Origin: Bacteroidales bacterium
GTDB lineage: Bacteria > Bacteroidota > Bacteroidia > Bacteroidales > UBA932
Direction of reading: 5' to 3'
DNA length: 40,691 nucleotides
Assembly (NCBI GenBank): GCA_022653735.1
Contig: JALCSU010000018.1
Coordinates: 1-40,691, forward strand
The position numbers were made by a program, and so were the translations under genes. This document shows positions 24,438 to 32,688 of the stretch, in pieces. The notes under the pieces were generated by a model. The model was not told the DNA's origin, searched no databases, and saw nothing but the letters and a program-made list of their open reading frames with translations. Position 1 is the stretch's first letter; each line of letters starts with the position of its first letter.

Positions 24438-25568
24438 ATGAACGACAATCCTTTCATATTGGAGCCGTACAGGTCTAAAGAACTGTTCTGCGACAGGGAA
24501 GAGGAAACTTCCCGGCTCATCGAAGACGTGGAAAACGGGAGGAACGTGACGCTCATCTCTCCACGAAGGCTGGGCAAGACTGGCCTCATCCTCAGGACTT
24601 TCGACGAGATAGCTTCGAGAAAATTGAAAATCAAGACAGTCTACGCAGACATCAGCTCGGCCAGTAATCTTGACGATTTCATCAGGCTGTTGTCAGAGGC
24701 CGTGGTAAGCGTTCTCAAAGAAAACTCAAAGATTTCGAAGTTTTTCAGGTCGCTTGGAGGGATAAGGCCGCTGATAAGCTACGATCCCGTCACTGGTCAG
24801 CCGCAGGTCTCAATTACTTGGCAATCCAGCGAAGATAAGGCCATGACTTTGAAGTCCCTGTTGACCTATCTTGAAGGCAGCGGAACCACTGTCCTTGTAG
24901 CGATTGACGAGTTTCAGCAGATAAGAGAGTTTCAGGATGTGAATATGGAAGCTCTGCTGAGGACTTATATTCAACCTCTGGGCAATGTCCACTTCATATT
25001 CAGTGGTAGCAGGAAGCACGTTATGAGCGACATGTTCACCAATGCCAAAAGCCCCTTTTATGAGAGCACCATATTCATGAACCTGGGAAAGTTGGACAAG
25101 GCAGTATATTCAAGATTCATAACGGATATGTTCAATAAGGGAGGAAAGGAAATTGAACCATCTGACATTGAATATATTATCGAATGGACCGAGGATTACA
25201 CCTTTTACACCCAAGCCCTTTGCAATACTGTCTTCATGATTAGCGGTGACAAGGTCGGCAGGAATGATGTCAACAATGCCATCGTGCGTATCTTGGAGAG
25301 CAATCAGGACCGTTTCCTTGAAATCAGGCGGCTGCTGACGGCTCAGCAGTGGAATGTCCTGACTGCGGTTGCAAGAGAAGGCTCCGTCTCCAAACCCACT
25401 GCCGCCTCATTCCTTAGGAAGCATGCCCTCCCATCCGGGGCCTCAGTTCTCCGAGCTATCAACTCCTTAGTAGACAAAGAGATGCTCCTGTCTACCACCA
25501 CCCCCGACGGCCTCACCTCATATTCGGTGTACAACGTCTTTCTGTCGAAGTATTTGAAGAATATATAG
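24438..25568 (+). CDS. AAA-type ATPase of the prokaryotic ATPase_2 group
   Basis: A 376-residue protein starting MNDNPFILEPYRSKELFCDREEE, a typical opening for archaeal-type ATPases that are common in Bacteroidales. Walker A is degenerate at SPRRLGKTGLI (about 42-52). Walker B is TTVLVAIDEFQQI (about 145-157), and the sensor region is HFIFSGSRKH. A winged-helix-like C-terminus (QWNVLTAVAREGSVSKPTAASFL ... LVDKEMLL) follows. The cellular role of this group is unclear; some members are linked to mobile elements or to toxin-like modules. The start at 24438 is chosen over 24405 because the latter lies within the promoter. The acyltransferase gene follows after 10 bases, so the strong promoter may also feed the polysaccharide genes. 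Confidence 0.85.
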   Translation: MNDNPFILEPYRSKELFCDREEETSRLIEDVENGRNVTLISPRRLGKTGLILRTFDEIASRKLKIKTVYADISSASNLDDFIRLLSEAVVSVLKENSKISKFFRSLGGIRPLISYDPVTGQPQVSITWQSSEDKAMTLKSLLTYLEGSGTTVLVAIDEFQQIREFQDVNMEALLRTYIQPLGNVHFIFSGSRKHVMSDMFTNAKSPFYESTIFMNLGKLDKAVYSRFITDMFNKGGKEIEPSDIEYIIEWTEDYTFYTQALCNTVFMISGDKVGRNDVNNAIVRILESNQDRFLEIRRLLTAQQWNVLTAVAREGSVSKPTAASFLRKHALPSGASVLRAINSLVDKEMLLSTTTPDGLTSYSVYNVFLSKYLKNI

Positions 25569-25578
25569 TTTTTACGTT

Positions 25579-26178
25579 ATGAACGTCAAAGATATAGTGT
25601 CAAAAGCTGTGTTAGAAATTTCAGAGAATTGGGAAAGGGCGCTGGCTCGTGCTGAGAATCACAGGTTCGTCTTGTCGGTCTCGTCTATAGGACCTAATAG
25701 CCGACTTGCTCACCCGAATTTCATATCAGGTGCAAAATACATGACAATAGGGAAAGATTTCGCATCTGGCCCGGGTCTAAGAATGGAATGTATAGAAGAT
25801 TTTAGGGGTCAGAAGTTTTCTCCGGAGCTGGTCATCGGCGACAATGTGATTTTTAATTATTATTGTCATGTAGGAGTCATAAACAAGATCACTCTTGGAA
25901 ATAACGTTTTAATTGGAAGTCATGTGCTGATTACAGATCATTCGCATGGAGTCTTGGAAAGGACAGATGTCCCATTTGTGGATAGACGGCTTGAATCTAA
26001 AGGTGAGGTAATTATCGGGGATAATGTCTGGATAGGAGAGAATGCTTGCATAATGCCAGGGGTAAGAATAGGAGCGGGCAGCATCATAGGAGCGAACAGT
26101 GTCGTCACTCATGATGTGCCACCGTATTCTCTCTGTGTTGGCGTACCAGCAAAAATCATAAGACATTTGGATTCTTAG
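25579..26178 (+). CDS. Left-handed beta-helix (hexapeptide) acyltransferase
   Basis: A 199-residue protein with hexapeptide repeats: LVIGDNVIFNYYCHVGVINKITLGNNVLIG, then VIIGDNVWIGENACIMPGVRIGAGSIIGANSVVTHDVPPYS and the usual end VGVPAKIIRHL. ITDHSHG holds the histidine normally used as catalytic base in CatB/WbbJ/Maa-like enzymes. It probably transfers an acetyl group from acetyl-CoA to a sugar hydroxyl in the polysaccharide repeat. The first 60 residues are less typical (NWERALARAENHRFVL). It lies 10 bases after the ATPase and 87 before the acyl carrier protein gene. An O-acetyl decoration is most likely; N-acylation of the amino sugar is possible. Confidence 0.88.
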   Translation: MNVKDIVSKAVLEISENWERALARAENHRFVLSVSSIGPNSRLAHPNFISGAKYMTIGKDFASGPGLRMECIEDFRGQKFSPELVIGDNVIFNYYCHVGVINKITLGNNVLIGSHVLITDHSHGVLERTDVPFVDRRLESKGEVIIGDNVWIGENACIMPGVRIGAGSIIGANSVVTHDVPPYSLCVGVPAKIIRHLDS

Positions 26179-26265
26179 ATGCTCTTTGAAAATAGCGTAT
26201 TTGAGTGATTTTTATACTTTGAATTAATTGCGTAATTTTAAAAGTTTATTTTAGAGGCAATTATT

Positions 26266-26505
26266 ATGACGAATTTGGAAAAATACAATCAGGCTTTCAT
26301 AGACAATTTCAATGTCTCGGCAGACAAACTTTCTGGCCTGCAATATCAAGGAACGGAGCTGTGGGATTCCGTGGGTCACATGACCCTTGTCGCAGCCCTG
26401 GAAGATGCTTTCAATATCATGATGGAAACCGATGACATCATTGATTTTTCTTCCTACGAGAAAGGAAAGGAGATCCTTTCGACAAAATATAACGTGAAAT
26501 TCTGA
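26266..26505 (+). CDS. Acyl carrier protein, dedicated
   Basis: A 79-residue acidic four-helix protein. The phosphopantetheine site is Ser35 in ELWDSVGHM, a variant of the usual DSL, with Val in place of Leu. The following helices (TLVAALEDAFNIMMETDDIIDFSSYEKGKEIL) match the ACP fold. This is not the fatty-acid-synthesis ACP (which reads DSLDxVE); the nearby ligase, LuxE and reductases point to a pathway-specific carrier. An AGAGG lies about 10 bases before the ATG. Its stop overlaps the next start by one base (TGATG), so carrier and reductase are coupled. It holds an acyl group as a thioester in the cytoplasm. Confidence 0.9.
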   Translation: MTNLEKYNQAFIDNFNVSADKLSGLQYQGTELWDSVGHMTLVAALEDAFNIMMETDDIIDFSSYEKGKEILSTKYNVKF

Positions 26506-27236
26506 TGGCCAGGCAGCTTCTCATAACAGGATGCAATAGAGGCATCGGCAGAGTGGCGGTGGGTCTCTTCGCCGAGGAAGGCTATGACATAATCTGCTGC
26601 ATTCGTGGTGAGAACCCTGAGTTCTCCAAATATGCGGCTGAATTGATGCGTGCGAATCACGTCAAAATAGAGATGATTTACTGTGACATGATGGATGAAA
26701 ATGCCATCATGTCGGCGTTCAAGCCACTTCTTGAGGAGCGCCGTCATATTGATGTATTGATAAATAATGCAGGCATTGCGGCTGGCTCCCTTTTGCAAAT
26801 GACCCCTATGAGCCAGCTCAAGGAGGTTTTTCAAGTGAACTTCTTCTCCGCTGTTCTGGTTACGCAAATCGTCTCGAGGCTTATGATGAGGCAGCGTAGC
26901 GGAAGCATCATCAATATGGGTTCTGTCGCTGGACTGGACAATTTCTCCGGGTACACTTCCTACGGCTCAAGCAAAGCGGCTGTAATGAGTTTCACTAAGA
27001 TAATAGCCAGAGAGCTTGCCCCTTACGGAATTAGAGTGAATGCCATTGCCCCAGGCCTTACCGATACGAATATGGCAAAGCAAATGGAGGCGAAGGCATA
27101 CGATGAAATGGTCTCGCGAACAGACATGAAACGTCTTGGCAAACCTGAAGAAATTGCCAACGCGATGCTCTTTCTTGCCTCAGATAGGGCTTCATTCATC
27201 ACGGGCAGAATCATCAGGGTTGATGGAGGAATGTAA
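26505..27236 (+). CDS. Short-chain dehydrogenase/reductase, FabG-like
   Basis: A 243-residue classical SDR. The cofactor loop is ITGCNRGIG at about 7-15, then NNAGIA, the catalytic serine in INMGSVAGLDNFSG, Tyr and Lys in YTSYGSSKAAV, and PGLTDT. The end FLASDRASFITGRIIRVDGGM is of the FabG type. Such enzymes reduce 3-oxoacyl-ACP to 3-hydroxyacyl-ACP with NADPH, but the family also reduces free ketones. Placed directly after a dedicated ACP and before a split transketolase, it most likely reduces a keto group on the acyl chain being built. Housekeeping fabG is usually beside other fab genes, which are absent here. Confidence 0.9.
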   Translation: MARQLLITGCNRGIGRVAVGLFAEEGYDIICCIRGENPEFSKYAAELMRANHVKIEMIYCDMMDENAIMSAFKPLLEERRHIDVLINNAGIAAGSLLQMTPMSQLKEVFQVNFFSAVLVTQIVSRLMMRQRSGSIINMGSVAGLDNFSGYTSYGSSKAAVMSFTKIIARELAPYGIRVNAIAPGLTDTNMAKQMEAKAYDEMVSRTDMKRLGKPEEIANAMLFLASDRASFITGRIIRVDGGM

Positions 27237-27239
27237 CAG

Positions 27240-28064
27240 ATGAATATTAATGAAATCAAAATTTTCGCTAAGCAATTGAGATTGGATGCCTTGGAATTGG
27301 CGTTCAAAGGTGGAAAGAATGGGGCACACCTTGGTGGCGGCTTGTCCACTGTCGAAATATTCGCAGTGCTATATGGCGGCATTCTGAATATCGACCCTAA
27401 AAATCCCAAAGATGAAAACAGGGATCGCTTGGTCGTAAGTAAAGGGCATTGTGTGATTGCATATTATCCAGCTCTTTATCATAAAGGTTTTCTGACAAAA
27501 GAAGATCTGGATTCTTTCGAGACCGATGGCTCGGCGTTCCATGCTCATGCGCTGAGAAATATCTGGAACGGCATCGAATTTTCTGGAGGCAGTCTTAGCT
27601 TGGGTATATCTTTCGCTGTCGGTCAGGCTTTGGCTTGCAAAAAGAAAGGTCTGACAAACAGGGTGTATGTGATCGTAGGCGACGGCGAGTGCGACGAAGG
27701 TCTAGTCTGGGAGTCCGCAATGGCGGCCTCTCAGTACATGCTGAACAATCTGACAGTAATTGTGGACTGCAACGGCTTGCAATACGATGGGAAAACCGCT
27801 GATGTAATGAACAATGCTCCATTATCGGAACGATTCCGTGCCTTTGGTTTCGACTCGTGTGATGTGGACGGGCACGATTGCAGTCTGCTGATTGAAGCTC
27901 TATCGAAGAAAAGTGACAAGCCTATCTGCGTTGTCGCTCATACCGTAAAAGGCAAAGGCGTGTCATTCATGGAAAATCGAAGGGAATGGCACCATCACGT
28001 TTTAACAGAGGAACAGTATAAACAAGCAGTAGAGGAGGTGACGGGGAATGATCGCATTGAATAA
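27240..28064 (+). CDS. Transketolase, N-terminal (thiamine diphosphate-binding) subunit
   Basis: A 274-residue half-transketolase. It shows the substrate/phosphate region GAHLGGGLSTVEIFAVLYGG, the ThDP/Mg motif GDGECDEGLVWESAMAASQY ... NNLTVIVDCNGLQ (GDG-x(25-30)-N), and SKGHCVIAYYPAL. The C-terminal subunit follows with a 17-base overlap. A complete transketolase has about 650 residues, so the two genes together supply one enzyme. Transketolases move a two-carbon ketol unit from a ketose to an aldehyde. Core pentose-phosphate transketolases in Bacteroidetes are usually single-chain, so this pair is probably specific to this locus, using an aldehyde made by the LuxC-like reductase or a sugar aldehyde. 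The acceptor is inferred only. Confidence 0.92.
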   Translation: MNINEIKIFAKQLRLDALELAFKGGKNGAHLGGGLSTVEIFAVLYGGILNIDPKNPKDENRDRLVVSKGHCVIAYYPALYHKGFLTKEDLDSFETDGSAFHAHALRNIWNGIEFSGGSLSLGISFAVGQALACKKKGLTNRVYVIVGDGECDEGLVWESAMAASQYMLNNLTVIVDCNGLQYDGKTADVMNNAPLSERFRAFGFDSCDVDGHDCSLLIEALSKKSDKPICVVAHTVKGKGVSFMENRREWHHHVLTEEQYKQAVEEVTGNDRIE

Positions 28065-29016
28065 CATAAGCGCCAGAACGTTCAGTCGTCTTGGCCAGAG
28101 GGGAGCGATATTCGGCATAGCAGCTTGCGAGGCAGCAAAGGAGGATAGCAAATTCATCCTTCTCACTGCCGATCTTGCTCAGCTTTCGGGCATGGACAGG
28201 TTCGTGGGAATGTTCCCTGAACAGTTCGTCAACGCAGGGATTGCAGAACAGAATATGCTTGGAATGACCGCAGGACTTTCTGTGGAAGGCTATCATCCCG
28301 TAGCCTCTACTTATGCGACTTTTTTGTCTATGAGAGGGTGCGAGCAGATGCGCCATTACTTTGGGTATATGCATCTTAAGGCCGTACTTATTGGCTCTGG
28401 AGCAGGATTCAGCCAGGGATATTCTGGAAATACGCATTATACGATCGAAGACCTTTCGATAGTTAGGGCTATTCCAAATCTCATCGTGCTGTCTCCAGCC
28501 GATGCAGGGGCCGCAGTACTGCTGTTTTGCGAGGCGTTGAAGTCTGATTCTGCTGTGTATATGCGCCTTACAGGAGGTCTTAACAGTCCTATAATCTACA
28601 AAGAGGACAGGCAATTTCGTATAGGTGGGTCTGTGAAGTTGAGGGAAGGTCCCGACGTTGCAATATTGGTAACGGGAACAGTTGTGGACAGTGCTCTGAA
28701 GGCTGCTGAAATTCTCGGAAATGATGGCATCTCAGCCTCGGTCACGGACATATATTCAATAAAACCTATTGACAAACAAAGGATACTTGAAATAGCGAGT
28801 AGTTCAAAGGCATTGTTCACCGTTGAGGAGCATAGCACGATAGGAGGCTTGGGTGGCGCGGTTTCTGAAGTGCTGGCGAAAAATGGCAATATGCCGAAAC
28901 TCGTCAGGCTGGGAATAAGAGATAATTTCGATCTTGCTGGAAGTTACGAGAGCCTGATCCGGCAAAATCGTCTGACACCAGAATTGATAGCGCAAGATAT
29001 AAGAAAGAATATATGA
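28048..29016 (+). CDS. Transketolase, C-terminal (pyrimidine-binding) subunit
   Basis: A 322-residue subunit with the pyrimidine-binding domain (DLAQLSGMDRFVGMFPEQFVNAGIAEQNMLGMTAGLSVEGYHPV, carrying the conserved FVNAGIAEQN glutamate) and the C-terminal regulatory fold (VAILVTGTVVDSALKAAEIL ... YSIKPIDKQRI). GAGFSQGYSGNTHYTIEDLSIVRAIPNL is a usual transketolase/DXS segment. A good ribosome site (GAGGAGG) precedes the ATG within the end of the previous gene. It forms the active site with the N-terminal subunit. Its stop overlaps the next gene by 4 bases (ATGA). Pyruvate dehydrogenase E1-beta or DXS-like chemistry is an alternative, since these halves share folds. Confidence 0.92.
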   Translation: MIALNNISARTFSRLGQRGAIFGIAACEAAKEDSKFILLTADLAQLSGMDRFVGMFPEQFVNAGIAEQNMLGMTAGLSVEGYHPVASTYATFLSMRGCEQMRHYFGYMHLKAVLIGSGAGFSQGYSGNTHYTIEDLSIVRAIPNLIVLSPADAGAAVLLFCEALKSDSAVYMRLTGGLNSPIIYKEDRQFRIGGSVKLREGPDVAILVTGTVVDSALKAAEILGNDGISASVTDIYSIKPIDKQRILEIASSSKALFTVEEHSTIGGLGGAVSEVLAKNGNMPKLVRLGIRDNFDLAGSYESLIRQNRLTPELIAQDIRKNI

Positions 29017-30407
29017 TGTTTGACCTGCTGGAATATAAAGACAATGATGCAGTTGTCACCGATGACGGCAGGCACGTCAGTTATGCTGCCTTGAATGCCG
29101 ATGCTGAAAAAATTGCCGAGAAATTGTCTTCAGAATGCTTAGTCTTCTGTCTTTGCAGGAACAGCTACGCTTCACTTGCTGGCTATGTCGGCTTTCTGAA
29201 CAAACATATTCCTCTGGCTCTGTTGGATTCTGCCAAGGATCCTTCGATGATAAAACGTCTGATAGAACGATATAATCCTTCTTATCTCTGGATGCCAGCG
29301 GAAATGAAACTGAATGCGGGTGAGGCAGTCCTCGATTTTGATGAATATGTCCTCGTCAGGACCGCTTACAGTCGTTTCCCGATAAATCCGGACCTCCTCC
29401 TCCTTCTCACCACTTCAGGAAGCACAGGAAGCCCGAAACTTGTCAGGATTAGTGAGAAAAATCTGCTCAGCAATGCGAAATCGATAGTCGATTATCTTGG
29501 AATAGGCTCCGGTGAACGTGCTGTCACATCTCTTCCTATGCATTATTCCTATGGAATGTCGGTAATCAACAGCCATCTCCTCAAAGGAGCTACCTTGCTG
29601 CTGACAGATAAGCCTGTCATACAAAAGCCATTCTGGGAATTCGTAAGAGCCGAGAGAGCGACTTCTATCGCAGGAGTTCCTTACACTTACGAGATGTTGC
29701 GCAGGTTGCGTTTCATGGATATGAATCTGCCGGATTTGAAGACTATGACTCAGGCTGGCGGCAAACTCAAGGCAGAAATAGCGAAAGAATTCATTCAGAA
29801 AGCAAAGGAGCATGGAAAAAAGTTCATCGTTATGTATGGACAGACCGAAGCCTCGCCTAGGATGAGCTACCTTCCTTTCGATTGGGCGTTGGAAAAATAT
29901 TCAAGCATTGGCATCCCGATCCCTGGCGGTAGAATGTTCATTGCAGATTCCAATGGAACTGAGATTGAAAACCCTCTCATTGATGGAGATCTGGTGTATG
30001 AGGGTCCAAATGTGTGCATGGGTTACGCCGAGAGCAAAGATGATCTTATGAAAGGCGATGAGAATCACGGAAGATTGCTGACGGGCGATATAGCGCATAA
30101 GGATGCGGATGGGTTCTTCTATATCACCGGCCGAAAGAAAAGGTTTGTGAAGGTGTGGGGAAACAGATGCAACCTTGATGCTCTTGAACAGCTCGTAAAA
30201 AATATTACTACAGAATGTGCTTGCGTCGGTGTTGACGACAAAATCACGATATTTGTTACGGAAACAGGCCTTGAGACAAGGATTAAAGAATATCTCTGCG
30301 ATAAGACAGGTTTCAACCTCAGGGCGTTTGATGTGAGTGTGTTGGACAGGATTCCGACCAAGGATAGCGGAAAAATTGATTACCAGCAATTACAAAGGAG
30401 CATTTGA
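29013..30407 (+). CDS. AMP-forming acyl ligase (ANL superfamily), probably acyl-ACP ligase
   Basis: A 464-residue adenylating enzyme, shorter than usual acyl-CoA ligases (500-600). Motif A3 is LTTSGSTGSPKLVRIS at about 133-148. Later are SLPMHYSYGMSV, MYGQTEASPRMS (A5), LTGDIAHKDADGFFYITGRKKRFVKVWGNR (A7/A8), and the C-terminal lysine in KDSGKIDY (A10). It activates a carboxylic acid as acyl-AMP and passes it to a thiol. With a dedicated ACP in the same operon and a trimmed N-terminal region (about 130 residues before A3), ACP is a likelier acceptor than CoA. The substrate cannot be read from the sequence. The start overlaps the transketolase stop (ATGA), and the next gene overlaps its own stop in the same way. 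Confidence 0.9.
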   Translation: MMFDLLEYKDNDAVVTDDGRHVSYAALNADAEKIAEKLSSECLVFCLCRNSYASLAGYVGFLNKHIPLALLDSAKDPSMIKRLIERYNPSYLWMPAEMKLNAGEAVLDFDEYVLVRTAYSRFPINPDLLLLLTTSGSTGSPKLVRISEKNLLSNAKSIVDYLGIGSGERAVTSLPMHYSYGMSVINSHLLKGATLLLTDKPVIQKPFWEFVRAERATSIAGVPYTYEMLRRLRFMDMNLPDLKTMTQAGGKLKAEIAKEFIQKAKEHGKKFIVMYGQTEASPRMSYLPFDWALEKYSSIGIPIPGGRMFIADSNGTEIENPLIDGDLVYEGPNVCMGYAESKDDLMKGDENHGRLLTGDIAHKDADGFFYITGRKKRFVKVWGNRCNLDALEQLVKNITTECACVGVDDKITIFVTETGLETRIKEYLCDKTGFNLRAFDVSVLDRIPTKDSGKIDYQQLQRSI

Positions 30408-31492
30408 TGAAGATAGAGGAAATATTGAATATATCACCGTATTCGCTCGCCAAGGCAGAAAAGACAAAAATGCTGGACGAGCGCTTGCTGGAAATGACGG
30501 TGCATCACTATATGTCCTGCGACCTCTACAGGAGATACATCGATGCGCTGGGGGTTAACATTTCACGTCTACCCTCATACGATCAGCTACCATTCCTCCC
30601 TGTAAGGGTTTTCAAGGAATATGACCTCGCAAGCGTGCCGAAAGAGGAAGTAATCAAAACCATGACTTCTTCGGGCACTTCGGGACAACAGAGGTCTAGA
30701 ATATATCTTGACAGGGCAACTTCTGCCAACCAGACTAAATGCCTTGCGAAAATAGTCGAATCGTTCATCGGGAAGAGCCGTCTTCCGATGCTGATCCTAG
30801 ATTCCAGTGCGGTAATAAAGGATAGAAAGATGTTCTCTGCTAGGGGCGCAGGCATTCTTGGCTTCTCGGTTTTCGGCTCAAAGCGCTGTTTCGCTCTTGA
30901 CGAGGAGATGAATCTGGATGTGGAAGGGTTGAGCGATTTCCTCAAAGAACATGACGGGGAACCTATCTTGTTATTCGGGTTCACTTTCATGATCTGGGAG
31001 CATTTTTATAAAAGGCTCAAGGGACTGGGCTACAAGCCAGATTTGTCCAAGGGCATCATGATACATGGGGGCGGATGGAAAAAGCTGGAAAGCGAGAAAG
31101 TCTCTCCAGGCGATTTCAAGGCATCACTGAACGATGTTTGCGGAATCGAACCCGGAAACATTCATGATTATTACGGCATGGTTGAGCAGACAGGCACTGT
31201 CTACATGGAGTGCGAATGCGGTCATCTGCATGCATCAGCTTTCAGTGACGTGATTATTCGCAGGCCGGAAGACTTCTCTATCGCAGGAATAGGTGAAAAG
31301 GGCCTGATCGAGGTTGTCTCAGTGCTGCCAGAAAGCTATCCTGGACACATTCTTTTGACCGAGGATGAAGGTGTTCTCGAAGGGGAGGATGACTGTCCTT
31401 GCGGTCGGAAAGGCAAATATTTCAAAGTATTGGGAAGAATAAAAAATGCGGAAATCCGCGGATGCAGTGACACTTATGCAGCCAAATTCTGA
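30404..31492 (+). CDS. LuxE-like acyl-protein synthetase
   Basis: A 362-residue ANL-related protein of LuxE length (V. harveyi LuxE has about 380). Motifs: VRVFKEYDLASVPKEE, the adenylate loop TMTSSGTSGQQRSRIYLD, FGFTFMIWEHFY, MIHGGGWKKLE and DYYGMVEQTGTVYMEC. Cys354 lies eight residues from the C-terminus (RGCSDTYA), matching the terminal cysteine that LuxE acylates on itself before passing the acyl group to LuxC. A CxC and a CPC cluster (ECECGH, DCPCGRKGKYF) may bind metal. In bioluminescent bacteria LuxE and LuxC with LuxD make fatty aldehydes; no luxAB is present here. The role here is probably to feed the adjacent LuxC-like reductase. The luxC-like frame overlaps its 3' end. Confidence 0.9.
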   Translation: MMKIEEILNISPYSLAKAEKTKMLDERLLEMTVHHYMSCDLYRRYIDALGVNISRLPSYDQLPFLPVRVFKEYDLASVPKEEVIKTMTSSGTSGQQRSRIYLDRATSANQTKCLAKIVESFIGKSRLPMLILDSSAVIKDRKMFSARGAGILGFSVFGSKRCFALDEEMNLDVEGLSDFLKEHDGEPILLFGFTFMIWEHFYKRLKGLGYKPDLSKGIMIHGGGWKKLESEKVSPGDFKASLNDVCGIEPGNIHDYYGMVEQTGTVYMECECGHLHASAFSDVIIRRPEDFSIAGIGEKGLIEVVSVLPESYPGHILLTEDEGVLEGEDDCPCGRKGKYFKVLGRIKNAEIRGCSDTYAAKF

Positions 31493-32684
31493 ATTAACAT
31501 TATTATATCCTAGAGAGGTTGACTGGAGTGCTTTTGAGGCACCTCGGCCTGATGTGCCATTCTCAGATGATGCCGTAGAATTCCTTGATGCGCTTTCCTC
31601 TCTAATCATGAAAAATCCTTCATCCAGGCAGTACCCGGATGTCATCACGTTCGCATTCTTCTGTCGTAGGGCAAGTCTTGTCAAGATGAAGAGTGATTTT
31701 ACCTCTGATAAATTACGGCTTGGTCGCGGCCTTGTATTTCATGTAGCGCCTTCCAACGTGCCCGTGAATTTTGCATATTCATTGGTCTCAGGTCTTTTGG
31801 CAGGAAACATGAATGTCGTTAGAGTTTCCTCTAAGTCTTTTGTTCAAGTTGATATTATAATAAAGGCAATGCTGAAACTTCTGGATGAAAGAAGGCATTC
31901 TGATGTGGCATCACGTTTCGCAGTTGTCCGCTATGGACGCTCAAGCGGTTGGAATGATTATTTTTCATCAATAGCAAATGTCCGAGTTGTCTGGGGCGGC
32001 GACAAGACAGTTGAAGCCTTGAGGCTGTCACCACTCCCGCCACGCAGTTACGAGGTTTGTTTTGCAGACCGTTACAGCATAGCCTCTTTTGGCGCAAAGA
32101 AAGTTCTCGATGCTAGTGATGCTGAGATCGAGCATCTTGCCGCTGGATTCTATAATGATACGTATCTTTTCGACCAGAATGCTTGCAGCGCTCCTCATCT
32201 TATCGTGTGGCTTAAAGACACACCTCAATTTGGTGACGCTGAAAATAAATTTTGGAAAGCAGTACATTCGATTGCTAAAAAGAAGTATGACTTTCAGCCA
32301 GTCATGGCTGTAGACAAACTGACGACATTCTTTAGACAGTCTGCTGACATGAAGTGCCGCAAAGAGCCGATGCCAGATAACGTGCTGTTCAGGCTCCATC
32401 TTGACGAGCTTCCAATTAACATTGATGAATATCGATGCCCAGGAGGTTATTTTTATGAATATGAGGTAGACAATTTGAATGAAATCGCTCATATAGTTTC
32501 ATTGAAGTATCAAACTATGGCTTATTATGGCATAAGTCATTCTGAGTTGGAGGATTTTGTCTTTGGCAATAGGCTTACGGGATTGGACAGAGTCGTTCCG
32601 GTTGGTGAAACTAGTTCATTTTCTTTTGACTGGGATGGCTATGATTTGATTGAGACCTTGAGCAGGCAGCCTATAATAATTTAG
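31446..32684 (+). CDS. LuxC-like acyl reductase (aldehyde-forming)
   Basis: A 412-residue protein of the LuxC/aldehyde-dehydrogenase superfamily. VFHVAPSNVPVNFAYSLVSGLLAGNMNVVRVSSK is the nucleotide-binding and LuxC signature, and the catalytic cysteine is Cys247 in LFDQNACSAPHLIVW. It would reduce an acyl-enzyme thioester to an aldehyde with NADPH. The first ATG at 31446 overlaps the LuxE-like gene by 47 bases; a second ATG at 31476 overlaps by 17 and is an equally possible start. Known LuxC length is about 480, and this one lacks part of the N-terminus. Together with LuxE it indicates that an aldehyde is made in this pathway, which would be a natural acceptor for the transketolase pair. Confidence 0.88.
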   Translation: MRKSADAVTLMQPNSELTLLYPREVDWSAFEAPRPDVPFSDDAVEFLDALSSLIMKNPSSRQYPDVITFAFFCRRASLVKMKSDFTSDKLRLGRGLVFHVAPSNVPVNFAYSLVSGLLAGNMNVVRVSSKSFVQVDIIIKAMLKLLDERRHSDVASRFAVVRYGRSSGWNDYFSSIANVRVVWGGDKTVEALRLSPLPPRSYEVCFADRYSIASFGAKKVLDASDAEIEHLAAGFYNDTYLFDQNACSAPHLIVWLKDTPQFGDAENKFWKAVHSIAKKKYDFQPVMAVDKLTTFFRQSADMKCRKEPMPDNVLFRLHLDELPINIDEYRCPGGYFYEYEVDNLNEIAHIVSLKYQTMAYYGISHSELEDFVFGNRLTGLDRVVPVGETSSFSFDWDGYDLIETLSRQPIII

Positions 32685-32688
32685 TATC

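Noticed and set aside
30404..32684. Bioluminescence operon
   Set aside because: Only LuxE- and LuxC-like genes exist; there is no luciferase (luxAB) or LuxD, and the context is polysaccharide synthesis.
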